Assembly (NCBI RefSeq): GCF_900116515.1
Contig: NZ_FPBA01000010.1
Coordinates: 1 to 64,000 of the forward strand
DNA from: Geodermatophilus amargosae
GTDB taxonomy: Bacteria > Actinomycetota > Actinomycetes > Mycobacteriales > Geodermatophilaceae
Direction: 5' to 3'
Length of the DNA stretch: 64,000 nt
Part shown: one piece after another, positions 8,755 to 17,929 of the stretch
Layout of the letters: every line of letters starts with the position of its first letter
Numbering within the stretch: the first letter of the stretch is position 1
Made by a program: the position numbers and the translations under genes
The notes under the pieces: generated by a model
The model's input: only the letters and a program-made list of their open reading frames with translations
The model's database searches: none
What the model was told of the DNA's origin: nothing

Positions 8755-9045
8755 TCCAGACGCGGTCGAGGGGCTCGTGAGGGCCCTCGGGCAGCTCGAC
8801 CGTTATGACGTCATTGTGGCGACGTCCCCACCAGCCGCCACGACGCTCAGATCCCGGCCTGGCGCACAATGGATTTGTCAGCGACGCGATGAACAACCAA
8901 TCTCAGTAGTCGTGGCCTGAGCGTGTCGATCTGCGCGCACGGGTTGCGTAGCCCAGTCACCTCGACGACGGCCGTTGCGCCGATCTGTAGCCGGGTACCG
9001 AGAGGCAGGGCCAGCAGCTCGCGGTCGCGCGTAGTGGTGTTATGG
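8755..9045 (-). pseudogene. MOSC-domain protein remnant
   Basis: On the minus strand from about 9043 a frame reads NTTTRDRELLALPLGTRLQI, then AVVEVTGLRNPCAQID and LRLVVHRVADKSIVRQAGI. These are the conserved core of MOSC proteins, which bind molybdenum cofactor or a sulfur carrier Cys; the Cys in LRNPC is that residue. At about 8855 one base is missing: restoring it continues as MSVVAAGGDV, and another single-base shift near 8820 gives HNDVITVELPEGPHEPLDRV, the usual family C-terminus. The N-terminal half is absent, ending at an AT-richer junction near 9050. It is a truncated, twice-frameshifted relic. Confidence 0.72.
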
Positions 9046-9222
9046 CTGAGCTGAGCTCACGTTGTCAACACGAGCAGCCAGGCAGTCCGCATCCTGCATC
9101 GAATCAGTGATTGCCAACAATGACCAATGAGATAGCCCTACAACGACTGCCGCTCGTGATATTCAACCCCTGTCAATAACCCCCAGGACTTTGCTGAACA
9201 ACGGCACGCATGCTACCAATGG

Positions 9223-9259
9223 CGGTAGTCCGGGCCCCGCTTCGCGGGGCCCACTGCCG
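9223..9259. other. Long imperfect hairpin before the relaxase; oriT candidate
   Basis: GGGCCCCGC (9232-9240), TTC loop, then GCGGGGCCC (9244-9252): a perfect 9-bp stem. It is extended by CGGTAGT (9223-9229) against ACTGCCG (9253-9259) after a CC bulge, with one G-T pair. It sits 44 nt before the MobF gene in unusually AT-rich DNA (about 9050-9230). Relaxases of this type often have their origin of transfer just upstream, with an inverted repeat near the nick. It could instead be a terminator; no nick site can be assigned. Confidence 0.4.
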
Positions 9260-9302
9260 TTTCTGGGGGTGACGTGTTGGTCGTTGTTGGCAGGTATTGA
9301 AA

Positions 9303-12300
9303 ATGCGCGGCGGAATGAAGATCTACGCTGGCGCCCCTGCCGCGGCCCGCCACTACGTAGAGGCCGACCGGGGCCGGGCCGATGACTACTACCTGACCGA
9401 GGGCACCGGGCTCGCCCGCCGCTACACCGCCACAGACGGCAGGGTGGCCGAGCTCGCGCCGCTCGCCGGGGACGGCTACCAGGAGTGGGTCGCCGGCACC
9501 GATCCCGATACCGGTGAGCTACGCGGTTGGCTGCGCACCGATGACCGGGCGGTGCGGTTCGTCGAGGTGATCGTCAACGGGCCGAAGTCCTGGTCGCTGG
9601 CCGCCGCCCTGCACCCGGACATCGCCGTCGTCTACGACGCCGCCCAGGACAGCGCCGCGGTCCAGATCATCGGCTGGCTCGCGCAGCACGCCACCACCCG
9701 GGTCGGCCCGCGCGGCGGGCAGGTGCAGGTACCGGTCGAGCGCCTGGAGGCGGTGACCATGCGGCACCACACCTCCCGGGCTGGGGATCCGCACCGGCAC
9801 CTGCACCTGCAGATCAACGCGCGGGTGTTCGCCGCCGGCCGGTGGCGGGGGCTGCACACCGTCGGGGTGCGCGACTTCCTTGCCGCGATCAACGGCATCG
9901 GCCACGCGGCAGTGGCCACCGATCCGCAGTTCCGGGCCGCGCTGGCCGCGCACGGGTACACGATGGACGCAACCGCAGATGTACCGGAGCTGGCCGCCTA
10001 CGCTGCGGCGTTCAGCGCCCGCGCGGCCCAGATCGGCCGCAATATCGACCGTTACGAGCGGCAGTGGGCGGCCGCGCACCCCGGCCAGACGCCGGGTCCG
10101 GGGCTGCGGCGGGCCTGGGACGCGCGGGCGTGGGCCGAGGGCCGCCCGGACAAGGTCACCTCACGACCGGGCGCCGACTTGACCGTCCGCTGGGTGGGCG
10201 AGTTGGCCGCCCTGGGCTACCGCGACCCCGGGCGACCGGTCGACCTGACCCCGGCTCCGGTTGGCGGGCTGGACCGAAATGACGCGGTCGAGCGCGTGCT
10301 GGCCCGGTTGGCCGCCGCCCGCTCGGCGTGGAACGCCGCTGACGTCCGCGGGGAGGTCGAGCAGCTGCTCGCCGCCGCCGGCGTTGTCGCCGACGCCGGC
10401 GTGCGCGCCGAGCTGGCCGAGGACCTCACCGCCCGGGCCATGGCCCGGTGCGTACCGCTGCTGGACCGGGACGGCGCCGGCGTTCCCGAGCACATCCGGG
10501 CCTGGACCTCCCAGCCGGTGCTCGATGTCGAGGCCGACCTGACCGACCGGTTGGCCGCCCGCAGCACCCCGGCACCAGCCGACAAGCGGCGAGACCTGGA
10601 GCCGGAACTGCCTGACGCGGTGCGCGGACGGCTGGATGCCGGGCAGGCGGCGGCGGTCACCGCACTGGCCGGGAACCGGCCGCTGGTGGTGCTCGAGGGG
10701 GCGGCCGGGGCGGGCAAGACCACCACCCTGGCCGCCACCCGGACGCTGCTGCACGCGAACGGCCGCGGCCTGGTGGTCGTCACCCCCACACTCAAGGCGG
10801 CCAAGGTCGCCTCCCTCGAGGTCGGCGCGCACACCGGGTCGGCGGCGGGGCTGGCCTATCAGCACGGCTGGCGCTGGAGCGATCACGGCGCCTGGACCCG
10901 ACTGGCCCTCGGCGAGGTCGATCCGGTCACCGGCGTGCCCTACGCCGGCCCGCGCGAGGCGGCGCGCCTGGGCGCAGGAGACCTGCTGGTGGTGGACGAG
11001 GCCGGGATGCTGGACCAGGACACCGCCCGCGCGCTGCTGACCGTCGCCGACGAGACCGGCGCCCGGCTGGCGCTGCTGGGCGACCGGCACCAGCTGGCCG
11101 CAGTCGGCCGCGGCGGCGTGCTGGACCTCGCCGTGCGTCAGGTCGACCCGGCAGCCCACCTGGTGCTCGACGGGGTTCATCGCTTCGTCCGCACCGACGA
11201 CGCCGGCCGGGCGACCCCGGACACGGAGTACGCCGAGCTGACCCTGGCCATGCGCACCGGGGAGGATTCGAGCGCGGTGTTCGACGCCCTGGTTGCCCGC
11301 GGCCAGATCCGCGTGCACGCCGACCCGCCGGCGCTGCGGGAGGCGCTGGCCACAACCGCCGCCGCCCATCACCGCGACGGCGAGCAAGTGGCCTTGGTGG
11401 TCGACACCCGCGAGCAGGCCACCGAGCTCAGCGACGCCATCCGCGAGCGGCTGGTCGCCGACGGCCGCGTCGGCGACACCCGGGTCGCGGTCACCGGGGC
11501 CGGGCAGCGGATCGGTGCCGGGGACCAGATCGCCACCCGGCGCAACGACCGCGACCTCGGCGTGGCCAACCGCGACACTTGGACCGTCGTCGCCGTCGGC
11601 TGCGACGGGGCTCTGGCCGTCGTCCCGACCGAGGTCGCCCCAAGAAATGCTCTCCCTGCCCCTGTCACCACGACCGGCACCGCTCCTGGTGCTGTCACCC
11701 CACCGGAGGCGGGGCAGCGGGTGCTGCCCGCCGGCTACGTCAGCTCGCACGTCGAGCTGGCCTACGCCTCCACCGCACACGGCGCGCAGGGTGACACCGT
11801 GTCGACCGGACACCTGGTGGTGGGTGAGCACACCGGCGCGGCGGCCGCCTATGTCGGGATGACCCGCGGCCGCACCGCCAACACCGCCCACCTGGTCGCT
11901 GCCGACCTGACCGAGGCGCGGGAGCAGTGGATCGCCGTGTGCGCCCGGGACCGGGCCGACCTCGGACCCGCCCACGCCGCCGACCTGGCTGCCGCCGAGG
12001 CCGCCCGATACGCCGCACCCCGCCCGTTCGAGCAGGTGCTGGCCGACCTGCAGCAGGTCTGGACGGTCGAGCAGCGCAGCCTGGACCGGCTGGCCGTCCT
12101 GCAGCCCTGGTGCGAGGACCTGCGCCGGGCCGTGGCGCTTCAGGCCGCCCACGGTGGCGAACTGACCCGGCTGGAGGACCACGCCCGCCGGGCAACCCAC
12201 ATTGCTGAGCAGGCGACGCAGCGGGTGCAGGCCGCCGACGCCGTCCTCGCCGAGGAGGCCAAGCGGATCCGCGAGGGCCTGCTCACCGCCTGGGACGACG

Positions 12301-12632
12301 ACCGCGGCGCCGCCCGCGCCGCGGCGAAGGTGGTGCTCGACGGGCCCGGCTGGTGGAGGCTCAAGCGCGCACGGGTCGCCCGGGCCGAGGAGCAGTTGGC
12401 CGGCTGGGCCGACCGGTGGCGCCTCCACCTGCCCGACCTGCCCACGAATCCCGAGCAGCTGGCCCGGGTGGCCGACCGGTTCGACGACTGGCCGGCGCTG
12501 TCCCGAGCATTCAATGCCACCGCCCACCACGCCGCCGAACGAGACCACCCCGACCGCGCCGGGCTGCACGCCGCCGCCGAGGCCGCCGTCCGGGCCGGCG
12601 AACAGGCCCAAGCCGCCCTGACCAAGGCTTAA
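9303..12632 (+). CDS. MobF-family (TrwC/TraI-like) conjugative relaxase-helicase, truncated, 1109 aa
   Basis: The relaxase domain has paired tyrosines (DDYY, about 27-30) and the metal-binding three-histidine motif HRHLHLQ (164-170). From about residue 450 a RecD-like helicase follows: Walker A EGAAGAGKTTT (about 466), Walker B VVDEAGMLD, GDRHQLAAVGRGG, and a late motif YASTAHGAQGDTV. The enzyme would nick oriT, stay bound to the strand and unwind it. ATG at 9303 has GGCAGG about 8 nt upstream; ATG 9315 (MKIYAG) and TTG 9297 are alternatives. An in-frame TAA ends the gene at 12632, yet the same frame stays open and protein-like to 12980. No T4SS or coupling genes are nearby. Confidence 0.88.
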   Translation: MRGGMKIYAGAPAAARHYVEADRGRADDYYLTEGTGLARRYTATDGRVAELAPLAGDGYQEWVAGTDPDTGELRGWLRTDDRAVRFVEVIVNGPKSWSLAAALHPDIAVVYDAAQDSAAVQIIGWLAQHATTRVGPRGGQVQVPVERLEAVTMRHHTSRAGDPHRHLHLQINARVFAAGRWRGLHTVGVRDFLAAINGIGHAAVATDPQFRAALAAHGYTMDATADVPELAAYAAAFSARAAQIGRNIDRYERQWAAAHPGQTPGPGLRRAWDARAWAEGRPDKVTSRPGADLTVRWVGELAALGYRDPGRPVDLTPAPVGGLDRNDAVERVLARLAAARSAWNAADVRGEVEQLLAAAGVVADAGVRAELAEDLTARAMARCVPLLDRDGAGVPEHIRAWTSQPVLDVEADLTDRLAARSTPAPADKRRDLEPELPDAVRGRLDAGQAAAVTALAGNRPLVVLEGAAGAGKTTTLAATRTLLHANGRGLVVVTPTLKAAKVASLEVGAHTGSAAGLAYQHGWRWSDHGAWTRLALGEVDPVTGVPYAGPREAARLGAGDLLVVDEAGMLDQDTARALLTVADETGARLALLGDRHQLAAVGRGGVLDLAVRQVDPAAHLVLDGVHRFVRTDDAGRATPDTEYAELTLAMRTGEDSSAVFDALVARGQIRVHADPPALREALATTAAAHHRDGEQVALVVDTREQATELSDAIRERLVADGRVGDTRVAVTGAGQRIGAGDQIATRRNDRDLGVANRDTWTVVAVGCDGALAVVPTEVAPRNALPAPVTTTGTAPGAVTPPEAGQRVLPAGYVSSHVELAYASTAHGAQGDTVSTGHLVVGEHTGAAAAYVGMTRGRTANTAHLVAADLTEAREQWIAVCARDRADLGPAHAADLAAAEAARYAAPRPFEQVLADLQQVWTVEQRSLDRLAVLQPWCEDLRRAVALQAAHGGELTRLEDHARRATHIAEQATQRVQAADAVLAEEAKRIREGLLTAWDDDRGAARAAAKVVLDGPGWWRLKRARVARAEEQLAGWADRWRLHLPDLPTNPEQLARVADRFDDWPALSRAFNATAHHAAERDHPDRAGLHAAAEAAVRAGEQAQAALTKA

Positions 12633-12980
12633 CGCCAGCAGAGGGAGCGGCTGACCGCGCTCGGACCGCTCGCCTTCACATCCGACCCGACCGGGTCGCT
12701 GGCCCACTTCGAGGGCTACGCCGCCACCGCTCGGGACGCGCTGGCCGACGCACAGACGCGCATCACCAATCTGCGGGCCGAGCCGGCTCTCCTCGGTCAG
12801 TCGCCCGACCTACTCACCGCAGCCAAAGACGCCTGGTGTACCCGGTACGCCGCCGAGCATCAGCAGCGCCCAGCCGTGACGCCGAACCCGGCCGGCTACC
12901 CGGCGGGTATCCCGCGGCCCGGGGCCGAGCGCTATGGGCCACGGAGCGCGCGGGATGTCACCCCGAGCGTGGGGCGGTGA
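12633..12980 (+). pseudogene. Separated C-terminal tail of the relaxase
   Basis: Directly after the TAA at 12630-12632 the relaxase frame continues for 115 sense codons (RQQRERLTALGPLAFTS, HFEGYAATARDALADAQ, then a Pro/Arg-rich end) to TGA at 12978-12980. Codon use matches the relaxase and no other stop occurs. The simplest reading is one nonsense mutation (for example GAA to TAA). The tail has no own start site with a ribosome site and probably is not made unless the stop is read through. Confidence 0.65.
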
Positions 12981-13297
12981 GCCGGGCTGTTCGCCACCGG
13001 ACCGCTGTCAGCCAGGTGAGCGGGCACTGCAGGAGAACTGAAGCACCACCGCAGGCCCGCCGACCTCGGGCAGGTCACCGCCGCAGCGAGCCTCCAGGAC
13101 GCCCTCACCGGCGCCGGTCTCGGCGCCGAGCGGTGACCTCAAGCGCTCCCGTCCCGGCGACGCTCGGAGGGTGTCAACAGGAGGAAAACAGGAGCTCGAC
13201 TGAAGAACTTGGCTGTGGGCTGTCAGCAACGACCACGAAACGGCGCCTTCTAGGGCTGGGCAGCCGCCCCCATCCGTCGAGCCTCCGGAGACAAGCC
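12981..13297. other. Intergenic region before the integration-control operon
   Basis: 317 bases without a gene. A short open run (about 13030-13137, reading QVTAAASLQDALTGAGLGAE in part) looks like an eroded C-terminal fragment without a start. AT-richer sequence around 13180-13250 may carry the promoter for the HTH gene. Nothing else seen. Confidence 0.45.
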
Positions 13298-13519
13298 ATG
13301 ACCGACCCCACCCCCGGCCTTGAGCACCCCGCCGAGCTGCTCACCATCGGCGAAGCCGCTCAGCTGCTGCGCGCCCCGGTCGCCACACTGCGGTACTGGC
13401 GCCACCTGGGCACCGGTCCGCACTCCTTCCGGCTCGGCCGCCGCGTCGTCTACCGCCGGGACGACCTGCACGCCTGGATCGACGCCGAGCGCCGGCAGAC
13501 CGCTACCGACCACCCTTGA
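13298..13519 (+). CDS. Small HTH (MerR/excisionase-like) DNA-binding protein, 73 aa
   Basis: LLTIGEAAQLLRAPVATLRYW followed by GRRVVYRRDDLHAWID is the HTH_17 fold of excisionases and small regulators: a helix-turn-helix then a short beta wing. In integrative elements such a protein beside the integrase usually directs excision or represses the int operon. The ATG start has GGAG about 9 nt upstream. Its stop overlaps the TTG start of the next gene (TTGA), so it is coupled to the toxin-like gene. It may be the element's Xis; a transcriptional regulator is the alternative. Confidence 0.78.
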   Translation: MTDPTPGLEHPAELLTIGEAAQLLRAPVATLRYWRHLGTGPHSFRLGRRVVYRRDDLHAWIDAERRQTATDHP

Positions 13520-13806
13520 CCGAGCCAGTTGTGTCACACAATACTGAGTCCTTAGAGATCCGGTTCACCCAGTCGGCGCGCAAGCACCGCATCGGCCGGG
13601 CCTCCGCCCGGTACGTCCTGGCCACCGCCGAACCGACCGCCGTCACTACGACCAGCGGTGCCGACGCCTGGCTGTACGTGGGACCCGACGAACGGGGGCG
13701 GGAACTGGAGATCATCGCCCTCGAGGTGCACCCGGCCGACGGCCGGCAGCCCTACCTGCTGGTCATCCACGTCATGCCGACCCAGCTCCGAGGAGACCGC
13801 TCATGA
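13516..13806 (+). CDS. Toxin-like protein of a type II toxin-antitoxin pair, 96 aa
   Basis: The core IRFTQSARKHRIGRASARY, then DAWLYVGPDERGRELEIIAL and LLVIHVMPTQLR, has the beta-rich pattern of small BrnT/RelE-type toxins: an RxHxIG-like start and a final VIHVMP strand. No catalytic assignment is made. Its stop overlaps the ATG of the ribbon-helix-helix gene (ATGA), the tight coupling typical of toxin-antitoxin pairs, here with the toxin first. TTG at 13516 is chosen because it overlaps the preceding stop; GTG at 13531 is an alternative. It could instead be an uncharacterised partner of the RHH protein. Confidence 0.6.
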   Translation: MTEPVVSHNTESLEIRFTQSARKHRIGRASARYVLATAEPTAVTTTSGADAWLYVGPDERGRELEIIALEVHPADGRQPYLLVIHVMPTQLRGDRS

Positions 13807-14126
13807 ACGACGAGCACCGGCCCGCCGTCACTCCTGACTCGCCGATCGGCCCGGACGTCGACCTCGACGCCGAGGACGTCCGGCTGGCCGACGGGACCCG
13901 GCTGACCGAGCAGCGCGCCGCCGAGATCGTCGACGAAGTCCGCCGCCGCGGCGGCCGGCCCTCCCTGACCGGAGAGGCGGCCCCTTCTCCGCGGATCGTC
14001 TTCCGCGTCACCCCCGCCGTCCGCGACCGCGCCGCCGAGATCGCCGCCCGCGAGGGCAAGACCATCTCCCAGCTCGCCCGGGAGGCACTCGAGGCGCGAG
14101 TCGCAACCGAACCGCACGCCACCTGA
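13803..14126 (+). CDS. Ribbon-helix-helix (CopG-like) antitoxin/regulator, 107 aa
   Basis: The C-terminal half, PRIVFRVTPAVRDRAAEIAA then EGKTISQLAREALEARV, is a ribbon-helix-helix DNA-binding domain: one strand followed by two helices. The N-terminal half (RLTEQRAAEIVDEVRRRGGR) is charged and would wrap the toxin. Such proteins bind their partner and repress the operon. The start ATG overlaps the toxin stop. The integrase follows after 48 bases, so autoregulation may also affect integrase expression; that link is inference. Confidence 0.68.
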   Translation: MNDEHRPAVTPDSPIGPDVDLDAEDVRLADGTRLTEQRAAEIVDEVRRRGGRPSLTGEAAPSPRIVFRVTPAVRDRAAEIAAREGKTISQLAREALEARVATEPHAT

Positions 14127-14174
14127 CGGAGCTCGACAACCGCCCCGCCCTTGTGCCGGAGATCGGACAAGCTC

Positions 14175-15341
14175 GTGACCTTTCGCAGCATCCAGGACCG
14201 GTGGTACGTCACCGACCCTGCCACGGGGAAGCGCATCCCGAGCGCCCGGCACGGGGAGGGGATGCGCTACCGCGCGCGCTACAAGGACACCGCCGGCAAC
14301 GAGGTCACCCGAGCGTTCTCGGACAAGGAGAAGTCCAAGGCGCAACGGTGGCTCGACGAGGTCACGACCAGTCAGGTGACCGGCACCTACGTCGATCCGA
14401 AGACCGCCCGGACGACGGTCGCCGAGTGGTGCGAGACGTGGACGGCCGGCTACGCCACCCGGCGTCCGAGCACCGTGCGGCAGGCGCAGGTGCACCTCGC
14501 CCAGATCACCGCCGCGTTCGGCTCGCTGCCGCTCTCGGCCGTTCGACCGTCAGCGATCCGCTCGTGGACGGTCAAGCTCAAGGCCGACGGCCTGGCCGAC
14601 AGTTACGTCTACGCCCTGCACTCCAGGCTCTCGCAGGTCATGAGCGACGCCGTGCACGACGGGTTGCTGGCGCGCAACCCGTGCTCCCGCCGCACCTCGC
14701 CCGGAGCCGGTGGCCAGCGCCCGTACGTCGCCACGACCGAACAGGTCTGGGCGCTGCACGACACGGTCGCCGAGCACCTGCGCCCGGCGATCCTGCTCGG
14801 TGCGTTCGTCGGGCTTCGGACCGCCGAGGTGGTGGGGCTGCGGGTCGCGGACGTCGACTTCATGCGCGGCGTCGTCCGGCCGGTGGAGCAGGGCAACGGG
14901 GAGCCGCTGAAGAGCGAGACGTCCTGTACGGCTCTGCCCATCCCGCAGGAGCTGGCCGCGGTGCTGTCGGCTGCGGTGGCTCGGTGGGGCGGGGACCACG
15001 TCGTCACCGATGGCACCGGCCGGCAGACCTCGACGTGGGCCATCGAGCGGGCGATCCGATCGGCTCGGCCGAAGGTCGCCGGGCTGCCCGCTGCGTTCCG
15101 CTTCCACGATCTGAGGCACTACCTGGCCAGCCTGCTCATCGGCAGCGGCCCCGACGTCAAGGTCGTCCAGCACCGCCTCCGGCACGGCTCGGCCAAGACG
15201 ACGCTCGACACCTACGGGCACCTGTGGCCCGACAGCGACGAGTCCGCACGGGCGGCCGTCGGTGCTGTGCTCGCCGCTCGTGGGGACTGGTTGGGGACTG
15301 AGCGGGCTGACCTGCAGCAAAACCGCAGGTCAGCCCGCTAG
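14175..15341 (+). CDS. Tyrosine recombinase/integrase of the element, 388 aa
   Basis: N-terminal arm-binding region (1-75), SAM-like core-binding domain (about 80-165), then a catalytic domain with R215 (GLRTAEVVGL), K246, H311-x-x-R314 (HDLRHY), H337 (RLRHGSA) and nucleophile Y347 (TYGHLWP). It would join the element's att site to the glnA 3' end and, with an Xis, reverse it. GTG 14175 is chosen because the protein then starts VTFRSIQDRWYV, the usual start for actinobacterial integrases; TTG 14151 is possible. The 3' end holds a candidate arm site (15282-15300) and a terminator hairpin covering the last codons. The gene faces glnA tail to tail, with 6 bp between stops. Confidence 0.92.
   Translation: MTFRSIQDRWYVTDPATGKRIPSARHGEGMRYRARYKDTAGNEVTRAFSDKEKSKAQRWLDEVTTSQVTGTYVDPKTARTTVAEWCETWTAGYATRRPSTVRQAQVHLAQITAAFGSLPLSAVRPSAIRSWTVKLKADGLADSYVYALHSRLSQVMSDAVHDGLLARNPCSRRTSPGAGGQRPYVATTEQVWALHDTVAEHLRPAILLGAFVGLRTAEVVGLRVADVDFMRGVVRPVEQGNGEPLKSETSCTALPIPQELAAVLSAAVARWGGDHVVTDGTGRQTSTWAIERAIRSARPKVAGLPAAFRFHDLRHYLASLLIGSGPDVKVVQHRLRHGSAKTTLDTYGHLWPDSDESARAAVGAVLAARGDWLGTERADLQQNRRSAR
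15282..15300 (+). promoter_or_regulatory. Candidate integrase arm-type site (right)
   Basis: GGGGACTGGTTGGGGACTG: two GGGGACTG octamers with 11-bp period, inside the end of the integrase gene and 46 bp from the right core repeat. It matches 560-578 in sequence, period and orientation. Confidence 0.5.
15301..15339. terminator. Bidirectional hairpin at the int/glnA junction
   Basis: Perfect 15-bp stem (15301-15315 with 15325-15339), 9-nt loop. It covers the last integrase codons and lies 8 nt past the glnA stop, exactly the distance of the displaced hairpin at 388-421. Both stems contain GACCTG/CAGGTC. It gives glnA a replacement terminator supplied by the element. Confidence 0.7.
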
Positions 15342-15347
15342 TCGACA

Positions 15348-16784
<1,437 letters not shown>

Positions 16785-16952
16785 CGATCCTCCGGGAGTG
16801 GGCGGACAGCCACAGACGAACCTATGGCCGGGGGGTTGCCCCGGGGTGTCCCGTCTGTTTCGGGGCGGTAACAACGGCTCCGGCGTGTCGGGCCGGGCGG
16901 CGTCGTCGCTGGTCGTACGGGTCCGCGGCGGGCGGGTCCTACGCTGGTGGAC
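16785..16952. promoter_or_regulatory. Divergent glnA/RDD control region
   Basis: 168 bp between divergent starts. It should contain the glnA promoter and any GlnR site; I could not assign a GlnR box with confidence. For the RDD gene, TACGCT at 16940-16945 lies 7 nt before ATG 16953, fitting a leaderless transcript. Confidence 0.4.
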
Positions 16953-17375
16953 ATGGTCGGGGACGCGCAGCCACCCTCTCAGGAGCGACGGCGGGGCGCT
17001 TCGCTGGGCCTGCCCGGGAGCGGCCCCGGCTCGCTGGCGCCCTTCGGCACGCGGGTGCTCGCCTTCCTGGTCGACGCCTTCCTCTCCGCCGTCGTCGCGG
17101 GCTTCTTCACCGCGCCGGACCTGCCGGGCAACTGGAGCCTGCTGTCCTTCGCCGTGGTCTACGTCCTGTTCCTCGTGGCGATGGGGCAGACGCCGGGCAT
17201 GAAGGTGTTCGGGCTGCGGATGGCGCACCCGCACCCGGCGGCCCGGCTGGCGCCCTGGCGCGCCGTCGTCCGCACGGGGCTGCTCATGCTGCTGGTGCCG
17301 GCGCTGGTCGTCGACGCCGACGGCCGCGGTCTGCACGACCGCATCACCGACACCGCCGTCGTCCTCGACCGGTGA
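16953..17375 (+). CDS. RDD-family membrane protein, 140 aa
   Basis: After a short polar start comes [20 protein letters not shown], where Arg and Asp in the first helix define the RDD family. [26 protein letters not shown] carries the conserved GQTPGMK-GLR turn, and a final helix ([23 protein letters not shown]) ends in the usual LHDR motif. Function unproven; some members are proposed ion antiporters. In many actinobacteria an RDD gene lies between glnA and the DUF4191/lipA genes, as here. The ATG matches a leaderless start; GTG 16947 is the alternative. Its stop overlaps the next GTG. Confidence 0.85.
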   Translation: MVGDAQPPSQERRRGASLGLPGSGPGSLAPFGTRVLAFLVDAFLSAVVAGFFTAPDLPGNWSLLSFAVVYVLFLVAMGQTPGMKVFGLRMAHPHPAARLAPWRAVVRTGLLMLLVPALVVDADGRGLHDRITDTAVVLDR

Positions 17376-17869
17376 TCGTCCGGCGCGAGCGGCCGGCCGA
17401 CTCCCGCGGCGTCGACGCCGTGCACCGCGCGGCGTTCCCCACGGACGTCGAGGCCCGCCTGCTCGCGGAGCTGCGGGAGGACACCGGTTTCCTGCCGCAC
17501 CTGGCGCTGGTCGCCGTCGACGGCGGGGACGTCGTCGGCTCCGTCGTAGCCACCCGCGGGTGGCTCGAGCCCGTCGGCGCCGCGGCGCTCGGGCTGGGCC
17601 CGGTCGGCGTCCTGCCGACCCAGCAGGGGAGGGGCGTCGGGACGGTGCTGGTGCACGCGTTGCTCGCCGTCGCCGAGGCCGCGGGGGAGCGCCTGGTCGC
17701 ACTGCTCGGGGACCCGGCGTACTACCGGCGGTTCGGCTTCGTCGTCTCGACCGAGCTGGGGGTCGACCCGCCCGACCCCACCTGGGGCGTGCACTTCCAG
17801 GCGCGGGCGCTCGCCGACCCCACGCCGCGCGGCACCTTCCGCTACGCCGTGCCCTTCAGCCGCCTGTGA
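17372..17869 (+). CDS. GNAT-family N-acetyltransferase, 165 aa
   Basis: Single GNAT domain: [20 protein letters not shown] start, [20 protein letters not shown] (acetyl-CoA pyrophosphate loop QxxGxG, about 80-90), and [15 protein letters not shown], the signature of YhbS/YncA-like N-acetyltransferases acting on small substrates. Substrate unknown. The GTG start overlaps the RDD stop (GTGA), so the two are co-translated. It is separated by a hairpin from the convergent DUF4191 gene. Confidence 0.85.
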   Translation: MIVRRERPADSRGVDAVHRAAFPTDVEARLLAELREDTGFLPHLALVAVDGGDVVGSVVATRGWLEPVGAAALGLGPVGVLPTQQGRGVGTVLVHALLAVAEAAGERLVALLGDPAYYRRFGFVVSTELGVDPPDPTWGVHFQARALADPTPRGTFRYAVPFSRL

Positions 17870-17886
17870 CGGCCCCCCTGCAGGGG

Positions 17887-17912
17887 CCTGCCGCGAGTTC
17901 GCGAGCGGCAGG
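17887..17912. terminator. Hairpin between GNAT and DUF4191 genes
   Basis: CCTGCCGC (17887-17894) pairs with GCGGCAGG (17905-17912). Further C- and G-runs outside (17875-17924) can extend the fold. Positioned to serve both convergent genes. Confidence 0.5.
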
Positions 17913-17929
17913 GACAGGGGGGTCCTCTC

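Noticed and set aside
8018-8896. Long minus-strand frame across the secreted-protein gene and its upstream region
   Set aside because: It joins an out-of-frame reading of the secreted gene to part of the MOSC relic; its only meaningful segment (HNDVITVELPEGPHEPLDRV) belongs to that relic.
10161-12707. 848-codon open frame antisense to the relaxase
   Set aside because: Composition shadow of GC-rich coding DNA: Gly/Arg/Pro/Val-rich, no domain, opposite a clear MobF protein.
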